DNA of 64,000 nt from Herpetosiphon aurantiacus DSM 785 (GTDB taxonomy: Bacteria > Chloroflexota > Chloroflexia > Chloroflexales > Herpetosiphonaceae), in NCBI GenBank assembly GCA_000018565.1, contig CP000875.1:1069199-1133198 (forward strand), given 5' to 3'. Below are positions 1-8,556 of the stretch, in pieces. A model generated the notes under the pieces. It saw nothing but the letters and a program-made list of their open reading frames with translations, was not told the origin of the DNA and searched no databases. A program made the translations under genes and the position numbers. The stretch's first letter is position 1. Each line of letters begins with the position of its first letter.

Positions 1-1610
1 CGGATATGCCGTTTGCCGCTGGGGCTAGCTCCTCAGCCGTGATCAATGGCTATGCCTATGTTGCTGGCGGGATTATCAATGGCAGTACAACCACCCGTGT
101 AGCCCGCTATGATCCAGTCGCGAATACTTGGACTGAAGTTGCCGCCATGCCGCGCGGGCGCAATCACGCTGCTTCGGCGACTGATGGTAGCAAATTGTAT
201 GTCTTTGGTGGGCGTGGGCCAGGTAGTGGCGATGGCAATAATGTTGCCAATGGCTTTGATACTGTCCAAATTTACGATCCTGTTGCTAATTCATGGCGCT
301 CAAGCATGACCGATACAACGATTGCGCCGTTGCCGCAAGCCCGTGGTGGGATGGGCAAAGCGGTTTATTATGACGGCGAGTTCTATATTTTTGGCGGTGA
401 AACGCTTGATGGTGCAGGCGCGGTCACTGGCAATGTGTATGATCGGGTTGATATTTATAACCCAATTCTTAACCGCTGGCGCACTGGTTCGCCTATGCCG
501 ACCGCCCGCCATGGCATCTTCCCTGTGATTAACGGCGGACGAATTTATATTGCTGGGGGTGGCACGGTTTCGGGCTTTAGCCAAACCAACATCACCGAAA
601 TTTATAATCCAGGGATTGCTGCCGACGAAAATGCCCACCTTGAAAGCAATGGTCAAGTTGGCTTCGATTCCGAGCAAGTCCACGGCAATACCGCGCGTGG
701 TCAGTGGTCGTGGCAAACTCGCAATGATGTTGATCGGCCTGGCTTCAGCGGCAACAACTACTTGGCGGTCTTGCCCAATACTGGCACCCTTTCGGATACC
801 AATTACACCACGATGGCTCCACAACTGGATTATCGCGTGAAGTTCACCACGCCTGGTACCTATTATGTGTGGCTGCGTGGCTGGGCCGATAGTGGCGGCG
901 ATAATTCGGTGCACCTTGGCCTGAATGGTCAGCAATCAAGCTCATCGGATAAGATGACCTTGCCAATTTTCAGCGCTTGGCGTTGGTTCCGCGATACAAC
1001 CGATGGTGTGCCTTCAACTATCACTATTCCAAGTGCTGGAGTATACACGCTGAATTTGTGGATGCGTGAGGATGGTTTCCGTGTTGATCGCTTGTATCTG
1101 ACGACTGATGTTAATTTTGTGCCAAGCGATGCCCAATTAACCCCAATTCCGACGACTGCACCAACCGCGACGGTGAGCAATCCGACCGCGACCAATACCG
1201 CGACGGCAACCAATACACCAACCAACACACCAACCACCGTGCCGCCAACGGCGACCGATACCGCTACGGCGACCGAGGTTCCAACTAATACGCCAACCGC
1301 CACGACGGTTCCGCCAACGGCAACCGATACTCCGACTTCAACCAATACGCCTGAACCGTCAACCACCGAGCCAGCGACCAACACGCCGACTCCGACGATT
1401 ACGGTGACGGCAACCAATACAACCACGGCTGTGCCGACAACAGCAGTGCCGACAACAGCATTGCCAACCACGGCTGTGCCAACGGTAACTGAGACGCAAA
1501 CTCCGACCGCAACTGTCACAGTAGGCACGATTACGCCAAGTGAAACGCCAACCGCGACAGTCCCGACCAGCGAAACACATCAAGTCTATCTACCTTGGGC
1601 TTCTAAATAA
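1..1610 (+). CDS. Secreted Kelch-repeat protein with Thr/Pro-rich linker, 5' partial
   Basis: The reading frame is open to the left edge, so the true start and any signal peptide lie outside the window. The first ~210 visible residues hold about four Kelch blades: Gly-Gly pairs followed by Tyr and Trp, as in [20 protein letters not shown] and IYNPILNRW. Residues ~215-375 form a beta-rich domain resembling carbohydrate-binding modules ([23 protein letters not shown]). A ~130-residue Thr/Pro/Ala linker with TNTPT and AVPTT repeats follows, ending in the tail [10 protein letters not shown]. Kelch propellers bind ligands or act in galactose-oxidase-like enzymes; no catalytic copper site can be seen in the part present. 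It is probably extracellular. The C-terminal tail resembles those of the proteins at 3943-5703 and 38172-40301. The exact function is unknown. Confidence 0.85.
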   Translation, partial: DMPFAAGASSSAVINGYAYVAGGIINGSTTTRVARYDPVANTWTEVAAMPRGRNHAASATDGSKLYVFGGRGPGSGDGNNVANGFDTVQIYDPVANSWRSSMTDTTIAPLPQARGGMGKAVYYDGEFYIFGGETLDGAGAVTGNVYDRVDIYNPILNRWRTGSPMPTARHGIFPVINGGRIYIAGGGTVSGFSQTNITEIYNPGIAADENAHLESNGQVGFDSEQVHGNTARGQWSWQTRNDVDRPGFSGNNYLAVLPNTGTLSDTNYTTMAPQLDYRVKFTTPGTYYVWLRGWADSGGDNSVHLGLNGQQSSSSDKMTLPIFSAWRWFRDTTDGVPSTITIPSAGVYTLNLWMREDGFRVDRLYLTTDVNFVPSDAQLTPIPTTAPTATVSNPTATNTATATNTPTNTPTTVPPTATDTATATEVPTNTPTATTVPPTATDTPTSTNTPEPSTTEPATNTPTPTITVTATNTTTAVPTTAVPTTALPTTAVPTVTETQTPTATVTVGTITPSETPTATVPTSETHQVYLPWASK

Positions 1611-1613
1611 GCA

Positions 1614-1654
1614 AAAAGCCCTGTGCGGTAACTCCGCACAGGGCTTTTGTTTTT
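1614..1654. terminator. Bidirectional rho-independent terminator
   Basis: A perfect 15-bp stem (1614-1628 with 1634-1648) closes a TAACT loop. A T-rich run follows on the plus strand, and a run of A on the left gives U's for minus-strand transcripts. It sits between the convergent Kelch gene and hsp20 and can serve both. Confidence 0.92.
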
Positions 1655-1660
1655 CAAGGC

Positions 1661-2128
1661 TTATTTATTAACTTCGAGTTCTTTGGCTGGACCAACATGC
1701 ACGCTAATTTTGCGTGGCTTGACTTCTTCGGCCTTGGGAACGTCGAGTCGTAGAATGCCATGTTCCAAGGTGGCGCTAATTTGGTCGCCCTTGACCAACA
1801 TTGGCAAGTTGATCGAACGGCTGAAACGGCCATAGCGACGTTCGGTGCGATGGGCGGTGGTGCCTTCGCTTAATTTTTCGCTGCGAACTTCACCGCTGAT
1901 CGTTAATACATTTTCTTGTAATGTAATATCAAGATCTTCAGCTTTGAGACCAGGCACGGCAGCTTCAACGATATAGCTGTTGGCATTTTCCAAAACGTTC
2001 ATATCAACACTCAAACCGCTGCGCATTGCAGCCGATGGCGCAACAAAGCTTTCTTCGAACAAACGGCTCATTGCATCGCGCAAGCTAAGAGCTTCTTCAA
2101 CTGGTGACCAACGATTGATAGTTGCCAT
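1661..2128 (-). CDS. Small heat-shock protein, Hsp20/alpha-crystallin family
   Basis: This 155-residue ATP-independent holdase chaperone binds unfolding cytoplasmic proteins. The alpha-crystallin domain spans ~45-145: DMNVLENANSYIVEAAVPG at the start, GLKAEDLDITLQENVLTISG in the middle and the GILRLDVPKAE strand near the end. A short tail (KPRKISVH) can supply the oligomer contact. The length is normal for the family. The start has AAGGAG about 11 nt upstream on the minus strand. It is single-gene and divergent from the kinase at 2254. I looked for a CIRCE element in the shared upstream region and saw none. Confidence 0.95.
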   Translation of the reverse strand: MATINRWSPVEEALSLRDAMSRLFEESFVAPSAAMRSGLSVDMNVLENANSYIVEAAVPGLKAEDLDITLQENVLTISGEVRSEKLSEGTTAHRTERRYGRFSRSINLPMLVKGDQISATLEHGILRLDVPKAEEVKPRKISVHVGPAKELEVNK

Positions 2129-2205
2129 TGTGGTATTCTCCTTGCAATAAAGATTTTGTTTTTGCTGTCGATGTCGTCTGCATCAATCAATTTCGTAACT
2201 GTTTG

Positions 2206-2211
2206 TATAAT
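2206..2211 (+). promoter_or_regulatory. -10 hexamer TATAAT upstream of sensor kinase
   Basis: A perfect TATAAT lies 42 bp before the ATG at 2254; no good -35 is visible. It predicts a transcript start near 2218. That rules out the longer reading frame beginning at 2122 and supports the start at 2254. Confidence 0.5.
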
Positions 2212-2253
2212 ACTCTGGCAGTGTTAGAACAACATCTATGGAGCGTTAGAGCC

Positions 2254-3858
2254 ATGTTAGAGCCTCAGGATCTGCGATTACGCCAACGTGATTATTTATT
2301 GCGTTTGATGCGGGCAATGGCTGCCCAGCTTGATGCTGAGCCGTTGCTCAATCTGGTGATCGCCCAAGCAGTCGAGTTGTTGGCGGGTAATTATGGCTTG
2401 ATCGCCTTGTACAATCCCAATCAGCGGCTCGAAATTCGCGCCGCCTATGGGCTTACGCCTAGTTTGTGGTCGGCCTTCGATGAAATTTTGCATGTGTTGG
2501 AAAGTGAAGGCCCACAATCAAGCCACATGTCGAATGAATTAAGCAGGCTGGCGAATGCGTTGAATGTGCCATTACGCCAAGTTGTGGCGTTGCCAATGGT
2601 TACTGGCGATCAGCAATTGGGCATGATGTTGGTGTTGCGGGCGGCACTCAACGTGGGTTTTACTGCTGATGATCGTCAATTGCTCAGCGCATTTGTCGAT
2701 TTTGCGGCGATTGCGGTCAACAATTCGCAACTCTACGCCGAAGCAATTGCTGAACGTGGGCGGCTCGATGCCATTATTGAATCAAGCGCCGATGGCATGA
2801 TGATGCTCGACACCCGTTGGCGAATCACCCGCTTCAACGCGGCCATGGAGCGCTTGACTGGTTGGTCGCGTGAAGAGGCTTTGGGGCGACCATGCGCCGA
2901 AGTGTTGGCAATTCACAATCAGCAAGGAGTCAATATTTGCTTAACTGCCTGTCCGTTGCAACTCTTCCCTGACAATGATCATCCTTCGGTTGAGGGTTGG
3001 GTGACCCATCGTGATGGTCACGAGATTTATGTTGGCTCATCGTATAGTGTGGTGCGCGAACCAACTGGCCGTTTTGGTGGGGCAATTGCCAATATTCGCG
3101 ATATTACCAAGCAAAAACGCGATGAGCAGCAACAATCAACCTTTATTTCGGTGATGTCGCATGAATTAAAAACCCCAGTTGCGATTATTAAAGGCTATGC
3201 CAGCACGCTTAGTCGCACCGATGTAAAGCTCAATAAAGCTACTAAAGCCGAAATGTTAACTGGCATCGAAGAGGAAGCTGATCGCTTGGCCCGCTTGATT
3301 GGCGATTTGCTGGAAGTTTCGCGCATGCAGGCGGGTGGCTTGCGGTTGCACCCAGCGCCCTTTGATCTCAGTGAGTTGGCAGCTGATGTGGTGGCCGCCT
3401 TTGCCGCGACGGTTGATCAGCGCTTTGAATTTCAACTGCGTTTCGAGCCAAAACTGCCGCATGTCTATGCCGATCAAGAGCGGATTCGCATGGTGCTCTC
3501 CAATTTGATTTCAAATGCGATCAAATATTCGCCAGAAGGTGGCGTGATTCGCTTGGGTGGTTGGCCGGAGAATGGTCATGTGCTCAGTTATGTAACTGAC
3601 GAAGGCATTGGCATCGCCCAAGAGGAACTACCCAAATTGTTTACGCCATTTTATCGGGTTGATAATCGCTTGGCACGTGAAACTCAAGGTGCTGGCTTGG
3701 GTTTGTATCTGACGAAATCGATTATTGAGGCTCATGGTGGCCGCATGTGGGCCGATAGCACGGTGGGAAAAGGCTCGCGCTTCTATTGGACATTGCCAAT
3801 TGCCCCGCCCAGCTTGCCAGATGTTGAGCCAAGCATGATTTTGGCCAATGGGGAATAG
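2254..3858 (+). CDS. Sensor histidine kinase, GAF-PAS-HisKA-HATPase
   Basis: This is a 534-residue cytoplasmic kinase with no membrane segment. A GAF domain spans ~25-160 and a PAS domain ~170-285. HisKA follows with phosphoacceptor His ~303 in SHELKTPVAIIKG. The HATPase domain has an N box (NLISNAIKYSPEGG), a G1 box (DEGIGIAQEELPKLF) and a G2 box (GAGLGLYLTKSI). All catalytic boxes look intact. The start was placed at ATG 2254: it has GGAG 10 nt upstream and lies 40 nt past a TATAAT. The frame opens further upstream, but that part overlaps hsp20 and would precede the promoter. No response regulator is adjacent, so it is an orphan kinase. The ligand is unknown. Confidence 0.92.
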   Translation: MLEPQDLRLRQRDYLLRLMRAMAAQLDAEPLLNLVIAQAVELLAGNYGLIALYNPNQRLEIRAAYGLTPSLWSAFDEILHVLESEGPQSSHMSNELSRLANALNVPLRQVVALPMVTGDQQLGMMLVLRAALNVGFTADDRQLLSAFVDFAAIAVNNSQLYAEAIAERGRLDAIIESSADGMMMLDTRWRITRFNAAMERLTGWSREEALGRPCAEVLAIHNQQGVNICLTACPLQLFPDNDHPSVEGWVTHRDGHEIYVGSSYSVVREPTGRFGGAIANIRDITKQKRDEQQQSTFISVMSHELKTPVAIIKGYASTLSRTDVKLNKATKAEMLTGIEEEADRLARLIGDLLEVSRMQAGGLRLHPAPFDLSELAADVVAAFAATVDQRFEFQLRFEPKLPHVYADQERIRMVLSNLISNAIKYSPEGGVIRLGGWPENGHVLSYVTDEGIGIAQEELPKLFTPFYRVDNRLARETQGAGLGLYLTKSIIEAHGGRMWADSTVGKGSRFYWTLPIAPPSLPDVEPSMILANGE

Positions 3859-3893
3859 TTAAATTAATCTTGATCAATGTGATCTAAAATGCA

Positions 3894-3928
3894 AAGGCCG
3901 CGTCACTCGACGCGGCCTTGCTTATTTT
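3894..3928. terminator. Rho-independent terminator, convergent genes
   Basis: A perfect 11-bp GC-rich stem (3894-3904 with 3909-3919) has an ACTC loop and is followed by TGCTTATTTT. It lies between the kinase and the minus-strand DUF11 protein. Confidence 0.9.
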
Positions 3929-3942
3929 AGCTGGGAGCGAGT

Positions 3943-5703
3943 TTAGCGTATAACGAAGGGAGTGAAAATGCTGTAGCGCTCGATTTGTGCATCGGTTGGG
4001 CCGATCATGCTCAAATTATTGTTGGCATCGACTTCAACCAACCAATAGTAATAATGCACATTTGGCTCAGCGTTGGTGTCAAGCCATTGATAGTTGGTTT
4101 GCGCACCCAAGGCTGGAATCAAGTTCTCAGTCACTTGGACGGCGGTCGCTGGGTCATCACTGGTGCTCCGATAGATATGGAAGCCTTGGGTTTCCAATTC
4201 TTGGCTAGTGCTCCAGCGCACTTGAATATCATCGACCCGTACCAAGGCCGTGAAGCCAACCACAGTTACCGCAGTTGGATTGACCAAATCGCTATCGCTG
4301 GCGTTCAATGGTTGGAACACATTGTTCAAGGTATCGTTGAAGGTCAAGGTAACATTGTTGACCACCGGAACCGTGGTGATCGGATCGTTGACGGTTACCT
4401 GAACGTTGAGTGTGCCAACTTCGCCTGGGCGAACTATTTGGGTAATATTGAAGGTCACCACACCAGCAGCATGATTACATGTACCAGTGAATGGCAGATT
4501 AATCGCACAACTGACAAAGGTCGTGTCGGGTGGTAAATTGTCGGTTAAGGTAACGTTGGTTGCACTACCTGGCGTGGCCGTGCTGTTGGAAGTATTGGTA
4601 AAGGCGATGGTGTAATTCAGCGTATCGCCTGGTAAGACCAAGGTAACGCCATCGGTTTTGCTCAAGGCCATGACTGGCGTTGGTGGCTGTTCGTAGTAGG
4701 CTGGTGTGCCAGTTTGGCCTTCTTGAATAAACTGATTGTGATTGCTGGTACAGGTTACGATCCGCCACCAGCCTGAAACTGGGTTATTGATCGTATCGCC
4801 GACGCGGGTGGCTAAGGTTGCGCCAGTGCCATTCCAAATTTGGTCGTTGCTAAGGCTGCCCACGATGCCACCGCTATTGCCCATAGGCGTGTAGCTCGCA
4901 TCACCAGGCGCATAATAACGCACCCGACGGACATTATCGATATCAAAATTATTAAAGCTAACGCTGGGCTGACCAGGAGTAACATATTCATACAAGGTTA
5001 AACATGTGGCGACAACATCTGCTGCACCAGCGTCGTGTTGGAACGAAGCCTGACGCATCCCAAGGGTAATTTCATCGCCAGTACCAGCTACACCATCGAA
5101 ATTATCGGTGTTGGCTGGTGGCGCGTTATTGGGATCAGCGTCGTTATCGCGGCCAACCCGCAAGCGCCAACCATTTTCGTCGTTGCCGGAAGTGGCTGAA
5201 CGCAAAACATACGTACCACAAGTGACAGGTGCGGCAATTGTGTAGAAGCGCAACCATGCCTCAGGCGTGCCAGCAGGCACAAAGGTTTGTTGAATCAAAC
5301 TACCAGCCGCACCTGGGCCAGGCGTTGCTGGAACAACAATCGGCGTGCCAGCAGCATAGAACTCAAATTGCGTATTATCGTACACCCCACCACGAATCTC
5401 GTCGCTGAGGGGGGCATTACTATTCATTTCAGGGCTAAAGATATCGATATGGACTGGCTCAGTGCTCGGCCAAGCACATGGAATATCAACCGTAAAGTAA
5501 TGATAACCATTACCTGCACCTGCCAGACTATTGGTGTACCAATCACCGTTATTCAAGGTATTGGTAGGCCCATTGGTTTGGAGGTACACCGATGCGCCTG
5601 TTGGCGGGATTTCGACGGCTTTGGTTGGTGTGACTAACACTCCCAGCAAAGCCACAAGGCTGAGTAGTGCGAGGCGTTGATAGCGAAAGTGCTGCCGACC
5701 CAT
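3943..5703 (-). CDS. Secreted DUF11-repeat surface protein
   Basis: This 586-residue exported protein has an N-terminal signal peptide: QRLALLSLVALLGVLV, with cleavage probably before VEIPP. Residues ~30-340 form a beta-rich region with several Cys and no family I recognise. Residues ~345-475 match the DUF11/TIGR01451 repeat of bacterial surface proteins (PGDTLNYTIAFTNTSN, TNVTLTDNLPPDTTF). Residues ~485-575 resemble the fibronectin-like domain that starts ..VRWSTSQELETQGFHIYRS and recurs at the C-termini of surface proteins. The last residues, YSIFTPFVIR, match the tail style of two other exported proteins here. AAGGAG precedes the start. It is probably a cell-surface or matrix protein; the ligand is unknown. 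Confidence 0.85.
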   Translation of the reverse strand: MGRQHFRYQRLALLSLVALLGVLVTPTKAVEIPPTGASVYLQTNGPTNTLNNGDWYTNSLAGAGNGYHYFTVDIPCAWPSTEPVHIDIFSPEMNSNAPLSDEIRGGVYDNTQFEFYAAGTPIVVPATPGPGAAGSLIQQTFVPAGTPEAWLRFYTIAAPVTCGTYVLRSATSGNDENGWRLRVGRDNDADPNNAPPANTDNFDGVAGTGDEITLGMRQASFQHDAGAADVVATCLTLYEYVTPGQPSVSFNNFDIDNVRRVRYYAPGDASYTPMGNSGGIVGSLSNDQIWNGTGATLATRVGDTINNPVSGWWRIVTCTSNHNQFIQEGQTGTPAYYEQPPTPVMALSKTDGVTLVLPGDTLNYTIAFTNTSNSTATPGSATNVTLTDNLPPDTTFVSCAINLPFTGTCNHAAGVVTFNITQIVRPGEVGTLNVQVTVNDPITTVPVVNNVTLTFNDTLNNVFQPLNASDSDLVNPTAVTVVGFTALVRVDDIQVRWSTSQELETQGFHIYRSTSDDPATAVQVTENLIPALGAQTNYQWLDTNAEPNVHYYYWLVEVDANNNLSMIGPTDAQIERYSIFTPFVIR

Positions 5704-5909
5704 AAAAACTCCTTGGCGGGTGAAAAAGAACGAAATGTGCTATGACCACATTAACGACATTTGAAAAATAATAGGTATGGTTGAGTAAAGGCCGTAATAA
5801 GTCTAGCGTATTGTATGCAATCAATAGTCCTTTTGCCATCCCCCACGAGAGGCAACTTGAGGCGTAATTATAGGACTAAATTCCCACTAAAGCCACTATG
5901 CCTAGATAG

Positions 5910-6746
5910 TTACTCAATAATTTGACTGGTCACCCGCAGTTCGTAGACGCTTAGACGGAAATCATCTGCCACAATGGTGTGAATTAAGCGCTCGACATTG
6001 GCTATTGTGCTTGGGACAGGCGCAGTTTTTTCGAGAAATAATTGCACAAACACACTTGCCCCATCAGGGTGATAGCCCAATACTACTTCGAGATCAACCA
6101 CGTTGGGCTGATTCAAAATGCCTCGTTCTAGACGACGGCGCAACTCACGTAGATCCCACGCTGGTTGGCGTGGGTCGAGTTCGGGAGCCGAGCCAGCTTC
6201 GTTGGGTTGGCTGTGAGGGGCATTGGGGTAAGGCTGAGTTTTGACCTTACTTTTGAGCGTCAAGATTGCCACGCCCAAACGCTCTTCAACTTCTTCACGA
6301 ATGCTTTGGTGCAGATAGGCCAAGGTATCATTTAAATGCGCGGTTGGGTGCAATTCAAGCTCAGTGTAAATTGCCACACCCTCGCCATAACCTTGAACTT
6401 GGGCTTTGCCGCTGCGTACATCGAGAGCCTGCCCAAGTGCTTGATCAACAGCCCGCTGAATGGTTTGCAAATCGAGTTGGGCATAACCTGAGCCAGTATT
6501 GCGCACGGGTACATATTGACTTTGGCGAATAAACATCTGGGCCAACGCCAACCCAAGCAGCAACAAGCCCCCAATGCCTGCCACAATCCGCGTGGTTGTA
6601 CTATAAATTAACGCTTGAGCACGCAAATATTGGAGCGAACGCAAGGCCAAATCAAAGCTTTGCAGCGGCAGGAGAGCAATCGTGATTGCCAAGACGGCTA
6701 AGGCTAAGGCAATTATTGTCATCGCTAAACGGTTAAATCCTTGCAT
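5910..6746 (-). CDS. AmaP/Asp23-like membrane protein
   Basis: This 278-residue protein has two N-terminal membrane segments (~8-28 and ~55-75), then an Asp23-like domain (~90-165). That domain carries the family pattern of a positive helix, GYGEGVAIYTELEL and SIREEVEERLGVAILTLKSKV. This is the layout of AmaP, which in Firmicutes anchors Asp23 to the membrane during alkaline or envelope stress. A further ~80-residue domain (195-278) with a similar beta-helix pattern follows, so this version is longer than AmaP. It is the last gene of the sigma/FecR/CHASE2 operon, 6 bp after the cyclase gene. A role in the envelope-stress response is inferred from family and context. Confidence 0.7.
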   Translation of the reverse strand: MQGFNRLAMTIIALALAVLAITIALLPLQSFDLALRSLQYLRAQALIYSTTTRIVAGIGGLLLLGLALAQMFIRQSQYVPVRNTGSGYAQLDLQTIQRAVDQALGQALDVRSGKAQVQGYGEGVAIYTELELHPTAHLNDTLAYLHQSIREEVEERLGVAILTLKSKVKTQPYPNAPHSQPNEAGSAPELDPRQPAWDLRELRRRLERGILNQPNVVDLEVVLGYHPDGASVFVQLFLEKTAPVPSTIANVERLIHTIVADDFRLSVYELRVTSQIIE

Positions 6747-6752
6747 GTGCGC

Positions 6753-8549
6753 TTACTCGGCTACTACAATCGCGGCAATTTCCAGCGAGGCTTCCTTGCC
6801 CTTGAGCGCCAATGCACCCATCGGCTGAATCAGGCTTTGTAAATCGCCCAAATCTTCGGCAAGTGTGTCGGGGCCAAGATAAATTGTGTTGGCCGGAGCC
6901 GCGCCACATAAACGGGCTGCTACATTGGTTACATCGCCAATCACGCTATAGTCGTAGCGCTCGTGGGCCCCAACATTGCCCACCACGCCAATGCCGGTGT
7001 TGATCCCAGCGCCAAACGAGGCTTGTGCGGGCAAGGCTTGGGCCGCAGCTGAACGATTAAAGGCCACAATTGCCTCTAATGCTGCCACTGCACCACGAAT
7101 GGCTCGTTGCGCATGGTCGGGCTGGGCGACTGGCGCGTTGAAAATTGCCATAGCTTGATCGCCTGCGTATTGGTTGAGCGTGCCACCATGGCCAATTAAT
7201 GCCTTGGCAATCAGATTCAGGTAGGTATTGATAATTTGCATCATAGCTTCTGGTGGCAAGCGCTCGGATAAATTGGTAAAGCCGCGCATATCCATAAAAA
7301 CAATGCTGACTTCGCGGCGCTCGCCGCCAAGCTGCAATTGACCACGCTCGGCAGCCTTTAATAGCTCGCTGAGCACGCTGGGCGGGGTGCGTTTGGCAAA
7401 AAGTTCGAGCACTTGGGTGTGATCTTGGCGTTGAAGATTGTTTTGCACTAACAGCATCACCAAGCCAGTTAAGCCAATTGCCAACAATGGGCTTGCCAAG
7501 TCGATGCGCAGCAATTGCTGTTGCAAGGCACTGACTGCGCTAATCACCATCACGCTTGCCCCTATCACCATGCCACTAAATAGCAGCCATGGCCGCCGAA
7601 TCATGGCGATTAATGTGAGGGCTAGCACTAAACCAAGCGTAATGAATCGCCGACTGCTAGAGCTTTGTTCACGCAGCGCATTGGCGTTTAAAATTGTGCC
7701 AATCGCATTGGCATGAATTTCAACTCCATCCATTAATGCACTGGTGGGGGTGGTGTAGCGGTCGCCAAGTGCCGCAGCAGTCGAGCCAATCAGCACGATT
7801 TTATCATTGAATAGGGCTGGATCAACCTCGCCGTTGAGCACTGCCAGCAAACTCACTTGCGGATAGGTGTGGTTGGACCCAGCATAATTTAACATAAAGC
7901 TAGAATTATTGACCGGAATTACCACACCATTAGTGAGGGTTGTGGCCGTGGGTTCAATCTGCAAACCTGCTGGGAGATGCCACCATGCTTGAGCACTGGC
8001 TAGCGCAATCGCCGGATAGAGCGCAGTTTGATCATAATGAGTTTGAATGCGCCGCACCACCCCATCGGAGTCGGCAATGATATCGCTATGGGCCAAAACC
8101 ACTCTGCCAGTGACCAATTGCGACGCTGGCTCAATAATCTGGTTGGTCTGGTTATCGCGCGAAACTGCCAAAATTGGGTGCTCTAAGGGTTCGAGCGCTT
8201 GGGTAAACGCTTGATCTCCAGCCGGATTGGCCCCGGTAAATAGCATATCAAAGACGATCACCCGTGCAGCGTGCAGCTTGTCCAACAACCGCGCATAGAT
8301 GCTACGATCCCACTCGGTCAGCCGCCCAAAGCCTGTCTCGTTGCTGAGCGCTTGATCGTCGATGGCGACGATAATAATCGCTGGTTGCGGGCTATAGCTG
8401 GCAAGTTGGCGTACCAATAGATCGGCAGCTGAGCGATCGAGTTGTCTGCGCCAGCCCCAGCTATCGCTCAGCAAGAGGGCTAGCAAACATGCCAGCCCGG
8501 TTGCACTAAACCAGATTCCACGGCGAATTTGTTGCGAACGTAGCACCAA
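6753..8549 (-). CDS. CHASE2-domain class III adenylate/guanylate cyclase
   Basis: This 598-residue membrane sensor has TM1 at ~12-30, an extracytoplasmic CHASE2 domain at ~35-285 (DLLVRQL, VAIDDQAL, IVLIGSTAAALGDRYTTP), three more TMs at ~302-370 and a cytoplasmic cyclase domain at ~412-595. The metal-binding aspartates are present (Asp420 in FMDMRGFT, Asp464 in YAGDQAMAIF). So are the transition-state residues Asn542 and Arg546 (DVTNVAARL). The base-selecting Lys four residues before Asp464 is Gln460, so nucleotide specificity is uncertain. It lies 7 bp after the FecR/LysM gene. CHASE2 cyclases are often adjacent to FecR-domain genes, which suggests a shared extracellular input. It should make cAMP or cGMP. 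Confidence 0.9.
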   Translation of the reverse strand: MVLRSQQIRRGIWFSATGLACLLALLLSDSWGWRRQLDRSAADLLVRQLASYSPQPAIIIVAIDDQALSNETGFGRLTEWDRSIYARLLDKLHAARVIVFDMLFTGANPAGDQAFTQALEPLEHPILAVSRDNQTNQIIEPASQLVTGRVVLAHSDIIADSDGVVRRIQTHYDQTALYPAIALASAQAWWHLPAGLQIEPTATTLTNGVVIPVNNSSFMLNYAGSNHTYPQVSLLAVLNGEVDPALFNDKIVLIGSTAAALGDRYTTPTSALMDGVEIHANAIGTILNANALREQSSSSRRFITLGLVLALTLIAMIRRPWLLFSGMVIGASVMVISAVSALQQQLLRIDLASPLLAIGLTGLVMLLVQNNLQRQDHTQVLELFAKRTPPSVLSELLKAAERGQLQLGGERREVSIVFMDMRGFTNLSERLPPEAMMQIINTYLNLIAKALIGHGGTLNQYAGDQAMAIFNAPVAQPDHAQRAIRGAVAALEAIVAFNRSAAAQALPAQASFGAGINTGIGVVGNVGAHERYDYSVIGDVTNVAARLCGAAPANTIYLGPDTLAEDLGDLQSLIQPMGALALKGKEASLEIAAIVVAE

Positions 8550-8556
8550 ACTGCTC

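Noticed and set aside
300-935. 211-codon antisense frame inside the Kelch gene
   Set aside because: It has no ribosome site and no family resemblance; the opposite strand has clear Kelch blades.
929-1528. Antisense 199-codon frame rich in Val and Gly
   Set aside because: It is the reverse of the Thr/Pro-rich linker of the Kelch gene, a composition artefact with no ribosome site.
2122-2253. Longer N-terminus of the sensor kinase
   Set aside because: It overlaps hsp20 and precedes the TATAAT at 2206; the ATG at 2254 has a ribosome site.
2129-2253. CIRCE heat-shock operator upstream of hsp20
   Set aside because: TTAGA and GTTAGAG motifs are there but do not form TTAGCACTC-N9-GAGTGCTAA.
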